Assembly: GCF_900143005.1 (NCBI RefSeq)
Contig: NZ_FRCS01000007.1
Location: 124,001 to 188,000, forward strand
Direction: 5' to 3'
Length of the DNA: 64,000 bases
Origin: Cryptosporangium aurantiacum
GTDB lineage: Bacteria > Actinomycetota > Actinomycetes > Mycobacteriales > Cryptosporangiaceae
Made by a program: the position numbers and the translations under genes. Each line of letters begins with the position of its first letter. The stretch's first letter is position 1. Of the stretch, positions 25,951 to 34,616 are shown one piece after another. The notes beneath the pieces were generated by a model that worked only from the letters and a program-made list of their open reading frames with translations, did no database searches and was not told the origin of the DNA.

Positions 25951-26527
25951 GCATGCGCTCGGCGAGCCGTCGCAGGGCCCCGGTGACCTGAGCGGGGGAC
26001 TGGTTTCGCTCGAACCGCTGGTACCGGTAGAGCTCGGGCGCCAGCGGGGCCAGCAGGGCGTCGACCGTCGCGTCCTCGAACGGCACCCCGGCGTCGACGA
26101 GCAGCGCGTGCACGTGCGTCCGCCAGAACCCGTACGCGCCGATCGCGAACCGCGCGCTCCCGGTCTCCGCGCCGAGCGCGAGCGGCAGGTGATGCTCCAG
26201 CAGGTCCACCATCGCCGCGTAGAACGCCGCCAGCCGATCCGCGGCCGGCGCGCCCGGTCCGAGCGGCGGCGGCCCGGAGATGAGCCGCTCCTGCAGGGCA
26301 TGTTCGTGCTCGTCGAGCAGCGCGACGGCGATCGCGGCGGGATCCGGGTAGCGGCGGTACAGCGTGGCCCGTCCGACGCCGGCCGCGCGGGCGACGTCCT
26401 CCATCGTGACGGTGACCGGGTCGCGTTCGGTGAACAGCCGTTCGGCGGCACGCAACACCCGCTCCCGGTTGCGCGCCGCGTCGGCCCGCTCGCGCGGCCC
26501 CCGGCTCTTCTCGGTCGGTGGGGTCAT
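25940..26527 (-). CDS. TetR-family transcriptional regulator
   Basis: A 195-residue TetR regulator. The DNA-binding part (about 15-62) includes RVLRAAERLFTERDPVTVTMEDVARAAGVGRATLYRRYPDPAAI. The C-terminal helical domain is moderately long. ATG 26527 is chosen because it begins before the helix-turn-helix and just after the palindromic operator; longer frames cross that operator. It is divergent from the YdcZ-like transporter gene, its likely target. Confidence 0.9.
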   Translation of the reverse strand: MTPPTEKSRGPRERADAARNRERVLRAAERLFTERDPVTVTMEDVARAAGVGRATLYRRYPDPAAIAVALLDEHEHALQERLISGPPPLGPGAPAADRLAAFYAAMVDLLEHHLPLALGAETGSARFAIGAYGFWRTHVHALLVDAGVPFEDATVDALLAPLAPELYRYQRFERNQSPAQVTGALRRLAERMLTG

Positions 26528-26550
26528 CGACCGCGAGTGTAAGCCGCCGG

Positions 26551-26581
26551 GGAATAAGTGGACATGCTGTCCACTTATCCC
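26551..26581. promoter_or_regulatory. TetR-type operator, 11-3-11 perfect palindrome
   Basis: ATAAGTGGACA (26554-26564) and TGTCCACTTAT (26568-26578) flank a three-base centre; outer G-G/C-C pairs extend the dyad. It lies between the TetR gene (start 26527) and the transporter ATG (26586), so close to both that binding should block both promoters. The size suits a TetR dimer pair. Confidence 0.8.
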
Positions 26582-26585
26582 GGCC

Positions 26586-27512
26586 ATGGAACTCTCACTT
26601 CTGCTCGTCGCGGTCGTCGTCGGCTGCCTGCTGGCCGTGCAGACGTCGGCCAACCTGCAACTGACAACGGCTTTGGGGACGCCGTACGGCGCATCAACCG
26701 TCCAACTCGGCCTCGCCCTCGCGCTCCTGGTGGTCGCAGCGCTCGCGGTCGGCGCGACCGGGGCCGTCGGCGACCTCGGCTCGGTGCCCGCCTGGCACCT
26801 GCTCGGGGGCCTGGCCAGCCCGCTTTACATCACCAGCGGCATCCTGCTCTTCCCGCGGCTCGGAGCGCTGGTCTCGGTCGGCCTCTTCGTCGCCGGACAG
26901 ATGTTCGCGTCGCTCGGCCTGGACCTGGCCGGGGCGCTCGGCGTTCCGCAGCGCCCGTGGAGCGTCGGCATCGTCGTCGGCGCGGCGCTCGTGCTCGCCG
27001 GCATCGTCCTGGTGATCCGTGCGCAGCGTGCGGCGGCGCCCGGCAGCCGGGCGGCGGCGCGGGCCGGCTGGATCCTGCTCGGCCTGGTCGCGGGCGCGGT
27101 CCTGCCGGTCCAGGGCGCGGTCAATGCCCGGCTGCGGGCCGACGTCGACGAGCCGCTCGCGGTCGCCGCGCTCAGCTTCGCGGTCGCGACGGCCACGATC
27201 GGCGTGGTGCTGGCGCTGCTGCTCGTGCTGCGGCGGACCCCGGTGCCGAGCACGACCCGGCTGCCCACGATGCCCTGGTGGGGGTGGCTCGGCGGGATCT
27301 GCGCCGCCGTCTACGTGACCGCGACGTTCCTGCTCATCCCGGAAATCGGCGCCGCGACGACGGTCGCGCTGACCGTGACCGGGCAGCAGCTCGCCTCCGC
27401 GGTGATCGACCAGCGCGGTCTGTTCCGCCTGCCCCGCCGCCCTCTCGACGCTCGGCGCGTGGCCGGCCTTCTGCTCCTCCTCACCGGCTCGATCGCCATC
27501 CAGCTCGGCTGA
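26586..27512 (+). CDS. DMT-superfamily transporter (YdcZ/DUF606 type)
   Basis: A 308-residue membrane protein with about ten helices in two similar halves. Each half begins with a conserved pattern (GCLLAVQTSANLQLTTALGTPYGAS and GAVLPVQGAVNARLRADVDEPLA), typical of duplicated DUF606 proteins. The substrate is unknown. The ATG at 26586 is only eight bases past the operator dyad and has no clear ribosome site, so the transcript may be leaderless. It is likely to be controlled by the divergent TetR protein. Confidence 0.87.
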   Translation: MELSLLLVAVVVGCLLAVQTSANLQLTTALGTPYGASTVQLGLALALLVVAALAVGATGAVGDLGSVPAWHLLGGLASPLYITSGILLFPRLGALVSVGLFVAGQMFASLGLDLAGALGVPQRPWSVGIVVGAALVLAGIVLVIRAQRAAAPGSRAAARAGWILLGLVAGAVLPVQGAVNARLRADVDEPLAVAALSFAVATATIGVVLALLLVLRRTPVPSTTRLPTMPWWGWLGGICAAVYVTATFLLIPEIGAATTVALTVTGQQLASAVIDQRGLFRLPRRPLDARRVAGLLLLLTGSIAIQLG

Positions 27513-27526
27513 GCCCGGCCGGGCTC
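27511..27526. terminator. Short GC palindrome between convergent genes
   Basis: GAGCCC and GGGCTC flank GGCC, forming a 16-bp perfect palindrome directly after the transporter stop and before the convergent PaaX stop. It could act as a short bidirectional hairpin; there is no T-tract. Confidence 0.45.
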
Positions 27527-27535
27527 GGTGCCCGG

Positions 27536-28477
27536 CTACCAGCTCGCGGACGTGTGGTGGCGGGCCAGGGGCGCCAGGTCGGCGTCGTGTTGAGCGACGA
27601 CCTGGCGCACCCGGTACTCGGCGAGCGGTCCTAGCGTGTCGTAGAGCTCGGTGAACAGCGCGTGGGCACGCGCCCGGGGCCAGTCCGGCGGCAGCAGCGC
27701 GTCGGGAAGGCCCGGGTCCAGCGCCGGGATCCGCCGCCACGCGTCCATCAACCGGACCCGCCCGACCAGCGCCTCGGCCGCGCCGACCGCACCCGCTCGG
27801 GCGCGGTCGCGCAGCGGGTGGAACTGCTGCAACAGCGCGGCGTACGCGGAGGATGCGCCCGCCGACGGCCACGCGTCGGCGGGCGGCTCGTCGAGCATCT
27901 CGACCCGGAACACCGAGACCGCGTCCAGTGCGTACCGGGCGAGGACGGCTTCGACCGCGGCCACCGGCGTGCGCGGCGCGATCCAGACCCCGTCCACCAC
28001 CGCGGCGAACCCCAGCCAGCGCAGCGCGGTCCGCACCTGCGCGCGAACCGACCGTCGTTCCTCGGACACCCGGAACGCCACCAGCGTCCACCGCCCGTCC
28101 CAGGTGTCGTCCGGCCGTCCGAATGCGACCAGGCGTGCGGCGGCCTCCCGCAGCTCGCCGACCGCGGACGGGGTCAGCCGCAGCCGGCTGCGCCGGCCGG
28201 CCCGGACGCTCCGGAGCGTGCCCCGGTCGGTGAGCCGCCCTGCTGCCCGCCGGGTGTTCGCGGCCGACGTCCCGAGCGCCGTCATCAGGTCCACGACCGC
28301 TCCGAGCGGCACCTCCGCGTCCTCGTGCAGCCAGAAGTCGCCGAACAGCGTCACGAGGAGGTGCTGCGGTCCCGCCCCCGCTCGCGGCAGCAGTCCCGAC
28401 GGTGTTTCGTCTCGCGAGGCGGTCGGCGAAGAAACTGTCACACGAGGACTGTACGGCGCGCCGTGTTTGGGCCACAC
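27536..28477 (-). CDS. PaaX-family transcriptional regulator (first of two)
   Basis: A 313-residue PaaX-like regulator. The N-terminal winged helix (about 35-110) contains LLVTLFGDFWLHEDAEVPLG and a TSAANTRRAAGRL recognition helix, then RSVRAGRRSRLRLT. WDGRWTLVAFRVSEERRSVRAQVRTALRWLGFAAVVDGVWIAP is the characteristic middle domain. PaaX proteins repress phenylacetyl-CoA and related genes and respond to acyl-CoA thioesters. GTG 28477 has GGAG upstream; a GTG at 28441 is possible. It is divergent from the ABC/CoA-transferase/dehydratase-like operon, which it probably regulates, and a second PaaX gene closes the far end. Confidence 0.88.
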   Translation of the reverse strand: MWPKHGAPYSPRVTVSSPTASRDETPSGLLPRAGAGPQHLLVTLFGDFWLHEDAEVPLGAVVDLMTALGTSAANTRRAAGRLTDRGTLRSVRAGRRSRLRLTPSAVGELREAAARLVAFGRPDDTWDGRWTLVAFRVSEERRSVRAQVRTALRWLGFAAVVDGVWIAPRTPVAAVEAVLARYALDAVSVFRVEMLDEPPADAWPSAGASSAYAALLQQFHPLRDRARAGAVGAAEALVGRVRLMDAWRRIPALDPGLPDALLPPDWPRARAHALFTELYDTLGPLAEYRVRQVVAQHDADLAPLARHHTSASW

Positions 28478-28500
28478 TCAGCTCCACAACATGTGACAGT
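28434..28500. promoter_or_regulatory. Spaced inverted pair ACTGTCACA ... TGTGACAGT
   Basis: ACTGTCACA (28434-28442) and its exact reverse complement (28492-28500) flank the start region of the PaaX gene. Their centres lie 58 bases apart. They are candidate binding sites for PaaX or another looping regulator between the regulator gene and the operon start at 28550. Confidence 0.45.
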
Positions 28501-28549
28501 CCAAATTACGGACGTCATAAGATCGTCTCAATGACGAAGGGGTCAGGAG

Positions 28550-29464
28550 ATGTGGACGTTAGCGAGGCCCGTCCTGGCCGCAGCGCTGGGAGCCGTTATT
28601 TTGGCGCTCTCGGCCTGCGGTGGCACCACCGCTCCGGAGAAGAAGCCCACACCGTCGGTCGACGCGAAAGCGCTGTTCCGGCAGGAGCTGCACGACCGGC
28701 TCCCACAATCGGTGAAGGACGCCGGTGAGATCGTCTTCGCCGGTGACCCCCACCCGCCCTACCGGGTCGTCGCCAAGGACGGCACGGTCACCGGCTTCGA
28801 CCCCGACCTCCAGGCCGCGCTCGGGGCGGTGCTCGGCGTCAAGACCCGGATCGAGGTGATCGCCGGCCTGCCCGCCGCGCTCACCGGCATGAAGGCGAAG
28901 CGCTTCGACGCGTTCAACGGCCCGGTGAAGGACACCGCGAAGCGCGAGGTCGACTTCGACAACGTCGTCTACATGACCTCGCGGACCGCCTACCTGTTCA
29001 AGGCCGACGCCAAGGTCAAGGCTGCGGGCGACCTCTGCGGCGCCACGGTCGCGTACGTCTCCGGCAGCATCGTCGAGGGTCAGCTCGAAGCGCTCTCGTC
29101 CTGGTGCGGCAAGCAGGGCAAACCCGCGGTGAAGGGCCAGCCGCTCGCCGACACCAACGCGACGATCCTGTCCGTCCGATCCGGACGCGCCGACGCGCTC
29201 GGCGCGACTCAGGCCGGCGTGCTCGACATCGTCAACGCGGGCGACAAGGGCGCGTTCCGGTACGTGCTGCAGGAGGACGCCCAGGGTGCGGGCGTCGACC
29301 AGCTGGCGCTGCTCGCGCCGAAGGCCGGCGGGCTGGGCCCGGTCATTTTCGAGGCGTTCAAGGTCCTGTTCGAGACCGGCACCTACGACGAGCTGATGAA
29401 GCGCTACGGGCTGACCGACGTCGCGGTCGACGCACCGGCGATGAATGTGGCGGGTAAGGCGTGA
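28550..29464 (+). CDS. ABC importer substrate-binding lipoprotein (polar amino-acid type)
   Basis: A 304-residue solute-binding protein of the SBP_bac_3 type. Signal peptide and lipobox LSAC place lipid-modified C23 at the membrane. IVFAGDPHPPYRVVAKDGTVTGFDPDLQAALGAVLG is the classic opening of amino-acid-binding lobes, and FDAFNGPVKDTAKREVDFDNVVYM the second hinge strand. A GGGG run lies about eight bases before the ATG. It is the first of seven genes that all overlap by ATGA or GTGA. The ligand is probably an amino acid or a small organic acid. Confidence 0.9.
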   Translation: MWTLARPVLAAALGAVILALSACGGTTAPEKKPTPSVDAKALFRQELHDRLPQSVKDAGEIVFAGDPHPPYRVVAKDGTVTGFDPDLQAALGAVLGVKTRIEVIAGLPAALTGMKAKRFDAFNGPVKDTAKREVDFDNVVYMTSRTAYLFKADAKVKAAGDLCGATVAYVSGSIVEGQLEALSSWCGKQGKPAVKGQPLADTNATILSVRSGRADALGATQAGVLDIVNAGDKGAFRYVLQEDAQGAGVDQLALLAPKAGGLGPVIFEAFKVLFETGTYDELMKRYGLTDVAVDAPAMNVAGKA

Positions 29465-30339
29465 CGACGGTGACCCCCACCGTGTCGACGACCGCGCCAC
29501 CGGACACCGCCGACTACGCCGCCCGCGCCCGCACCCGGCTCCGCTGGACGCACTGGCTGATCGGCGCGGTCCTGTTCCTGGTGGCCGTGCAGCTCGTTCG
29601 GTTCCTGGTGTTCAACAAGGCGTTCGAGTGGGACGTCGTCGGGCAGTACCTGTTCGAACCGGCCGTGCTCCGCGGCCTGGGCACGACGCTGCTGCTCGCG
29701 GTCGCAGCGATGGTCGTCGGGCTGCTGCTCGGCACCACGATCGCGGCCTGCCGCCTGAGCGCCTTCGCGCCGCTGCGCTGGGCCGGCACCGCGTACGTGA
29801 CCGTGTTCCGCTCGATCCCGCCGCTGGTCCAGCTGATCTTCTGGTTCAACCTCGGCTACCTGCTACCCCGGATCTCGCTCGGCGTCCCGTTCGGGCCGGA
29901 GTTCGTCAGCTGGTCGAGCAACGACCTGATCACGCCGGTCACCGCCGCGGTGCTCGGCCTCGGGCTCAACGAGGCCGCGTACCTCGCCGAGATCGTCCGC
30001 GCCGGGCTGATCGGTGTCGACGCCGGGCAGCGCGACGCGGCCCGGTCGCTCGGTTACACCGGCTGGCAGACGTTCTCCCGGGTCGTGCTGCCGCAAGCGA
30101 TGCGGACGATCATCCCGCCGACCGGCAGCCAGTTCATCACGGTCCTCAAAGGAACGTCGCTGGTCAGCGTCATCGCGATGGCTGACCTCCTGTACTCGGT
30201 GCAGACGATCTACGGCCAGACGTACCAGGTCGTGCCGCTGCTGGTCGTCGCCTGCGCCTGGTACCTGCTCGTGGTCTCGGTGTTCAGCCTGGGCCAGCAA
30301 CGGCTGGAGAAGCACTTCGCACGGGGGGAGAAACGATGA
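29461..30339 (+). CDS. ABC importer permease (amino-acid HisM/GlnP type)
   Basis: A 292-residue inner-membrane permease with about five to six helices and the family loop LNEAAYLAEIVRAGLIGVDAGQRDAARSLGY, which contacts the ATPase. It starts with GTG 29461, overlapping the binding-protein stop by four bases, and ends in the same kind of overlap with the ATPase gene. A single permease gene suggests a homodimer. Confidence 0.93.
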   Translation: MTTVTPTVSTTAPPDTADYAARARTRLRWTHWLIGAVLFLVAVQLVRFLVFNKAFEWDVVGQYLFEPAVLRGLGTTLLLAVAAMVVGLLLGTTIAACRLSAFAPLRWAGTAYVTVFRSIPPLVQLIFWFNLGYLLPRISLGVPFGPEFVSWSSNDLITPVTAAVLGLGLNEAAYLAEIVRAGLIGVDAGQRDAARSLGYTGWQTFSRVVLPQAMRTIIPPTGSQFITVLKGTSLVSVIAMADLLYSVQTIYGQTYQVVPLLVVACAWYLLVVSVFSLGQQRLEKHFARGEKR

Positions 30340-31109
30340 CGGTCCTTCGGCTGCGGGGCGTCCGTAAGGCCTACGGCACGCACACCGCGCTCGACGGCGT
30401 CGACCTGGACGTGCAGGCCGGTGAGGTCGTCGCGGTGATCGGCCCGTCCGGATCCGGGAAGTCGACGCTGGTGCGGTGCGTGCACCAGCTGGAGACGATC
30501 GACGACGGTGCGATGTACCTCGACGGCGAGCTGCTCGGCCGACGCCGGGTCGGTGGGCACCTGCGGGCGCTGCCGGAGAAGGCCGTCGCCGCGCAGCGTC
30601 GTCGCATGGGCATGGTGTTCCAGCAGTTCAACCTGTTCCCGCACCGCACCGTGCTGCAGAACATCACCGACCCGCCGCGGCTCGTCCACGGCCGGTCCCG
30701 CGCGGACGCCGTCGAGCGGGCGAACGAGCTGCTGACCAAGATGGGCCTGGAGGACAAGGCGTCCGCCTACCCCCGGCAGCTGTCCGGCGGGCAGCAGCAG
30801 CGGGTCGCGATCGCCCGCGCGATGGCCACCCGCCCGCGGATCCTGCTGTTCGACGAACCGACCAGCGCACTCGACCCGGAGCTGGTCGACGAGGTGCTGA
30901 AGGTGGTGCGCGACCTGGCCGCGGCCGGCATGACGATGGTGCTGGTCACCCACGAGATGGCGTTCGCCAGGGACGTCGCCGACCGGGTCGTGTTCATGGA
31001 GGCCGGCCGGATCGTCGAGACCGGCCCACCGGCGGAGCTGTTCGAGGCCCCGAAGACACCCCGGCTCCGGGAGTTCCTGCGCCGCTACGCGGTAGGAGCC
31101 GCCGAATGA
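30336..31109 (+). CDS. ABC importer ATPase (GlnQ type)
   Basis: A 257-residue ABC ATPase of the polar amino-acid group. Walker A is GPSGSGKST (36-44), the Q-loop is in MVFQQFNLFPH, the signature is LSGGQQQRVAIARAM, Walker B is ILLFDEPTSALDPE and the H-loop is VTHEM. All sites are intact. It overlaps the permease gene before it and the CapA-like gene after it. Confidence 0.95.
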   Translation: MTVLRLRGVRKAYGTHTALDGVDLDVQAGEVVAVIGPSGSGKSTLVRCVHQLETIDDGAMYLDGELLGRRRVGGHLRALPEKAVAAQRRRMGMVFQQFNLFPHRTVLQNITDPPRLVHGRSRADAVERANELLTKMGLEDKASAYPRQLSGGQQQRVAIARAMATRPRILLFDEPTSALDPELVDEVLKVVRDLAAAGMTMVLVTHEMAFARDVADRVVFMEAGRIVETGPPAELFEAPKTPRLREFLRRYAVGAAE

Positions 31110-32221
31110 TCACGCTGCTCGCCGTCGGCGACCTGATCCTCGACGAGCCGGACCCGGACCGTTTCTTCGACGGCACCCGGAACGTGCTGACCGGCGCCGA
31201 CGTCGCGATCGGTCACGTCGAGGTCCCGCACAGCACCTCGACCGCGCAGCTGAGCACCGACGTCCCGGCGCCGCCGGCCGACCCGGCGCACGTCGCGGCG
31301 CTCTCCCGGGCCGGGTTCGACGTCGTGACGCTGGCCGGGAACCACGTGTTCGACGTCGGGGAGCAGGGCGTCCTGGACACCGTGCGGCACTGCCGCGACG
31401 CCGGGCTGGTGGTTACCGGCGCGGGCCCCGACCTGGCGTCCGCGCGGACCCCCGCGGTGCTGACGACGGCCGGGCCGCGGGTCGCGGTGCTCAGCTACAA
31501 CTGCGTCGGGCCGCGGGAGTCGTGGGCGACCAGCCGGAAAGCCGGCTGCGCGTACGTCCGGGTGCTCACCCACTACGAGCTCGACCACGCCAGCCCGGGC
31601 GGCCCACCGGAGACGTTCACGTTCGCGGACCCGGCGAGCCTCGACGCGATGACCGCCGACGTCGCCGCGGCACGGGCGCACGCGGACGTCGTCGTCGTGG
31701 CGTTTCACAAGGGGGTCGGGCACACGCCCGCGCTGATCGCGATGTACGAGCGGCCGGTCGCGCACGCCGCGATCGACGCGGGTGCCGACGTGGTGATCGC
31801 GCACCACGCGCACATCCTGCGCGGGGTCGAGGTGTACCGCGGACGGCCGATCTACCACGGTCTCGGCAACTTCGTCACGGTCACCCGGGCGCTGAACCCG
31901 TCCGGTGGCGACAGCGCCGAACGCGCCGCCTGGGCCCGGAAGCGGGTCGAGCTGTACGGGTTCGCGCCGGACCCGGCGATGCCCGCGTACCCGTTCCACC
32001 CGGAGAGCCGCAACACCGTGATCGCGTCCTGCCGGTTCGGCGACGACGGCGCGCTGCTCTCCGCCGGGCTGATCCCGTGCTGGATCGACGAGACCGGAGC
32101 GCCGCAGCCGACCGACGACCCGCGGGTCGCCGGTTACGTCGAGGACATCACCAGGCGCGCCGGCTTCGACACCACGTTCGACTGGGAGGAGGGGCAGATC
32201 GTGCTGCCCGCGACCCGATGA
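31106..32221 (+). CDS. CapA/PgsA-like metallophosphatase-fold protein
   Basis: A 371-residue protein of the bacterial capsule-synthesis CapA family, a branch of the calcineurin-like phosphoesterase fold. Metal-site motifs are VGDLI, LAGNHVFDVG, VVVVAFHKGVGH and VIAHHAHILRGVEVYRGRPIYHGLGNF. The classic NLE motif is changed to GHVEVP. No signal peptide is seen, so unlike PgsA it is probably cytosolic. CapA proteins are usually linked to poly-gamma-glutamate. Here it is locked by overlaps between a transporter and a CoA-transferase, so it may hydrolyse a phosphate or amide in the imported compound (inference). Confidence 0.85.
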   Translation: MITLLAVGDLILDEPDPDRFFDGTRNVLTGADVAIGHVEVPHSTSTAQLSTDVPAPPADPAHVAALSRAGFDVVTLAGNHVFDVGEQGVLDTVRHCRDAGLVVTGAGPDLASARTPAVLTTAGPRVAVLSYNCVGPRESWATSRKAGCAYVRVLTHYELDHASPGGPPETFTFADPASLDAMTADVAAARAHADVVVVAFHKGVGHTPALIAMYERPVAHAAIDAGADVVIAHHAHILRGVEVYRGRPIYHGLGNFVTVTRALNPSGGDSAERAAWARKRVELYGFAPDPAMPAYPFHPESRNTVIASCRFGDDGALLSAGLIPCWIDETGAPQPTDDPRVAGYVEDITRRAGFDTTFDWEEGQIVLPATR

Positions 32222-33453
32222 CCGTGCGCACGGACGGCCCGCTGACCGGCGTCACCGTCGTGGACCTGACCACCGCACTGGCCGGGCCCTACGCGACGCT
32301 GCTGCTCGCGGGCCTGGGGGCCCGGGTGATCAAGGTGGAGAAGCCGGGCGGTGGGGAGACCGCGCGGGACAACGCGCCGTACGTCGGCCGGGACGGCCTG
32401 AAGACCCAGCGCACCGACCCGGCCGACATGTCGGTCTCGATGCTGCTGCGCGGCCGGAACAAGGAGGCGGTGACGCTCGACCTGAAGCAGCCCGCCGGTG
32501 TTCAGGTGCTGCACGACCTGGTGCGGCGGGCGGACGTCCTGGTCGAGAACTACAGCACGGGCGTCACCCACCGGCTCGGCATCGACGCGGCGGCGCTGCT
32601 GGCGGTCAACCCGCGGCTGGTCTACACGTCGATCACCGGGTTCGGCACCGACAACCCCGGCAAGGCGATGGATTCGGTGATCCAGGCGCTCTCCGGCGCG
32701 ATGCTCACCTCCGGTGAGCCGGGGTCCGACCCGGTCCGGTTCGGTCTGCCGATCGGTGACCTGCTCGCGCCCATGTACGCGGTGATCGGGACGCTGTCCG
32801 CGTTGCGAGAGGTCGAGCGCACCGGACAGGGACAGCACGTGGACGTGTCGATGCTCGGCGCGCTGACGTCGCTGGTGGCCTGCGAGCCGTTCGACGCCTA
32901 CGAGCGCCTCGGCTGGGAGCAGCGGACCGGCAACCAGGTGCCGCGGCTCGCCCCGTTCGGCATCTTCGCGACGGCCGACGGGCACGTGAGCATCTCCGCG
33001 CCGACCGACGCGTTCGCGCACCGCGTGTTGACCGCGATCGATCGGCCCGACCTGGTGGCGGATCCGCGCTTCGCCACCAGGGACGCGCGGGTCGGACGGG
33101 CCGACGAGTTGCACGCGCTGATCGGGGAGTGGACGCGGGGGCGCACCACGGCTTCGGCGGTGGCCGCGCTGACCGCGGCCGGCGCCCCGTGCGCGCCGGT
33201 GCGGAGCCCGGCCGAGGCGGTGGCCGATCCGCTGGTGCGGGCCCGGAACGAGGTGGTCCCGCTGCGGCATCCGGAGTTCGGTGCGGCCGCGGAGCTGTCC
33301 GGCACCGGCCTGCCGATCGTGTTCTCCCGGTCGCAGGCGGGGTTCGACCGGCCGCCGCCGCGGCTCGGCGAGCACAACCGCGCGGTGTTCGGGGAGTTGC
33401 TGGGGTACTCCGACGCGGACCTGGAGACGCTGCGCGACAAGGGCGTGCTGTGA
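32218..33453 (+). CDS. Class III CoA-transferase (CaiB/BaiF/FRC family)
   Basis: A 411-residue family III CoA-transferase. GVTVVDLTTALAGPYATLLLAGLGARVIKVEKP is the hallmark N-terminus and AMDSVIQALSG carries the acyl-accepting Asp (D152). Length and motif order are normal. It would move CoA between two acids, so it can make the acyl-CoA needed by the two dehydratase-like subunits encoded next. It overlaps both neighbours (ATGA before, GTGA after). Confidence 0.92.
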   Translation: MTVRTDGPLTGVTVVDLTTALAGPYATLLLAGLGARVIKVEKPGGGETARDNAPYVGRDGLKTQRTDPADMSVSMLLRGRNKEAVTLDLKQPAGVQVLHDLVRRADVLVENYSTGVTHRLGIDAAALLAVNPRLVYTSITGFGTDNPGKAMDSVIQALSGAMLTSGEPGSDPVRFGLPIGDLLAPMYAVIGTLSALREVERTGQGQHVDVSMLGALTSLVACEPFDAYERLGWEQRTGNQVPRLAPFGIFATADGHVSISAPTDAFAHRVLTAIDRPDLVADPRFATRDARVGRADELHALIGEWTRGRTTASAVAALTAAGAPCAPVRSPAEAVADPLVRARNEVVPLRHPEFGAAAELSGTGLPIVFSRSQAGFDRPPPRLGEHNRAVFGELLGYSDADLETLRDKGVL

Positions 33454-34616
33454 GCACTGCGCCGGTGGTCGGGGTGGTCGGTGGTGACGTCCCGGTCGAG
33501 CTGATCACCGCGGCCGGTGCGGTGCCGGTGCGGCTGTCCGGGTCGCCGGACGTGGACCGTGAGCTGGGTGACCGGTACCTCGGCACCGGGGTCGACCCGG
33601 AGGCGCGGGCGTTGCTCGCGGGGCTGTTGGCGGGTGCGTGGCCGGGGCTGGACGCGCTGGTCGTCGGGCGGGATTGTGAGGCGTCGTCGCGGTTGTTCTA
33701 CGCGCTCCGGGAGTTACACCGCACGGGGGCCGCGCCCGGCCTCCCGCCGGTGCTCCTCGCCGACGTGCTGCACCTGCCGCACCGCAGCACGACCCGCTAC
33801 GTCGCCCACCGCCTCGGTGAGCTGCGCACCCGCCTGGCCGACGTCCTCGGTACGGCCCGGCCCGGCCCCGCCGACGCGGCGCCCGCCGACACGGCGCCGG
33901 CGGACGGCGTGCTGGCGGACGCCGCGCTGGCCGAGGCGGTGCGGGCGCACGACCTGCTGCGGGCACGGCTCGCGACGCTCGTTCGTCGGCGCCGGGCAAT
34001 GCCGATGCGCTCCGGGCCGCCCGAGCTGTCCGGTGTGGACGCGCTCGCGCTCTACGCCGCCACGGAGACCATGCCGGTCGCCGACGGCATCGCCCTGCTC
34101 GACCGCACGCTCGTCGGACCGCCGGACGCCGCCGCGGTGCCGCGCGCGGTCGGTGCGCTGGAAAGTCGCGGGCAGGCGGACGGCGCGCGGCGTCGCGTCC
34201 CTCTGCGTCGCGTCCCTCTGCGTCGCGTCCATCTGACCGGGAGCAGCCACGATGGACCGTCGGTCTACCTGGCGTTGGAGAACGCGGGCTACGTGGTCGT
34301 CTCCGACGACCACGACCGCGGTGACCTGCTCGCGCGCGGCCAGGTGGGCGACCCGGCGAACCTCGCCGAGTTCTACCAGTCCGCGCGGCCGACCGCGGCC
34401 CGGTCCGCGCCGCGGGTCCGGGCGGCGCTGCTCGACGCCGACCTCACCGAGAGCGTGCCGGACCTGGTCGTGGCGTACATCCGGGAGCACGACGACGCGC
34501 CGAGCTGGGACCTGGCCGCCCAGCGAGCGGTGTGCGCGCGGCGCGGTGTTCCGCTGGTCGTCGTCGACCGGCAGCAGTACGGCCAGATAGACCTCGAACG
34601 CTTGGAGCAGGTGTGA
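33450..34616 (+). CDS. 2-hydroxyacyl-CoA dehydratase/benzoyl-CoA reductase-like subunit, cysteine-poor (first)
   Basis: A 388-residue protein of the HgdB/BcrB-like family. GVVGGDVPVELITAAGAVPVRLSG and LDALVVGRDCEASSRLFYALRELHR match the first conserved blocks, and GVPLVVVDRQQYGQIDLERLE the end. True enzymes use three Cys to hold a [4Fe-4S] cluster; here only C76-like RDCEAS is at a family position, the first Cys site is Gly and a second lone Cys (RAVCARRG) is elsewhere. A low-complexity Ala/Pro/Asp insert (PADAAPADTAPADG) and a three-unit RRVPL repeat interrupt the middle. GTG 33450 overlaps the CoA-transferase stop. It probably dimerises with the next gene's product; the chemistry is uncertain. 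Confidence 0.75.
   Translation: MSTAPVVGVVGGDVPVELITAAGAVPVRLSGSPDVDRELGDRYLGTGVDPEARALLAGLLAGAWPGLDALVVGRDCEASSRLFYALRELHRTGAAPGLPPVLLADVLHLPHRSTTRYVAHRLGELRTRLADVLGTARPGPADAAPADTAPADGVLADAALAEAVRAHDLLRARLATLVRRRRAMPMRSGPPELSGVDALALYAATETMPVADGIALLDRTLVGPPDAAAVPRAVGALESRGQADGARRRVPLRRVPLRRVHLTGSSHDGPSVYLALENAGYVVVSDDHDRGDLLARGQVGDPANLAEFYQSARPTAARSAPRVRAALLDADLTESVPDLVVAYIREHDDAPSWDLAAQRAVCARRGVPLVVVDRQQYGQIDLERLEQV
34191..34235 (+). repeat. 15-bp coding tandem repeat (three RRVPL-type units)
   Basis: Units at 34191, 34206 and 34221 read CGTCGCGTCCCTCTG twice and CGTCGCGTCCATCTG once, adding a basic stretch of RRVPL/RRVHL units to the first dehydratase-like subunit. It looks like a recent in-frame expansion within a weakly constrained loop. 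Confidence 0.93.
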
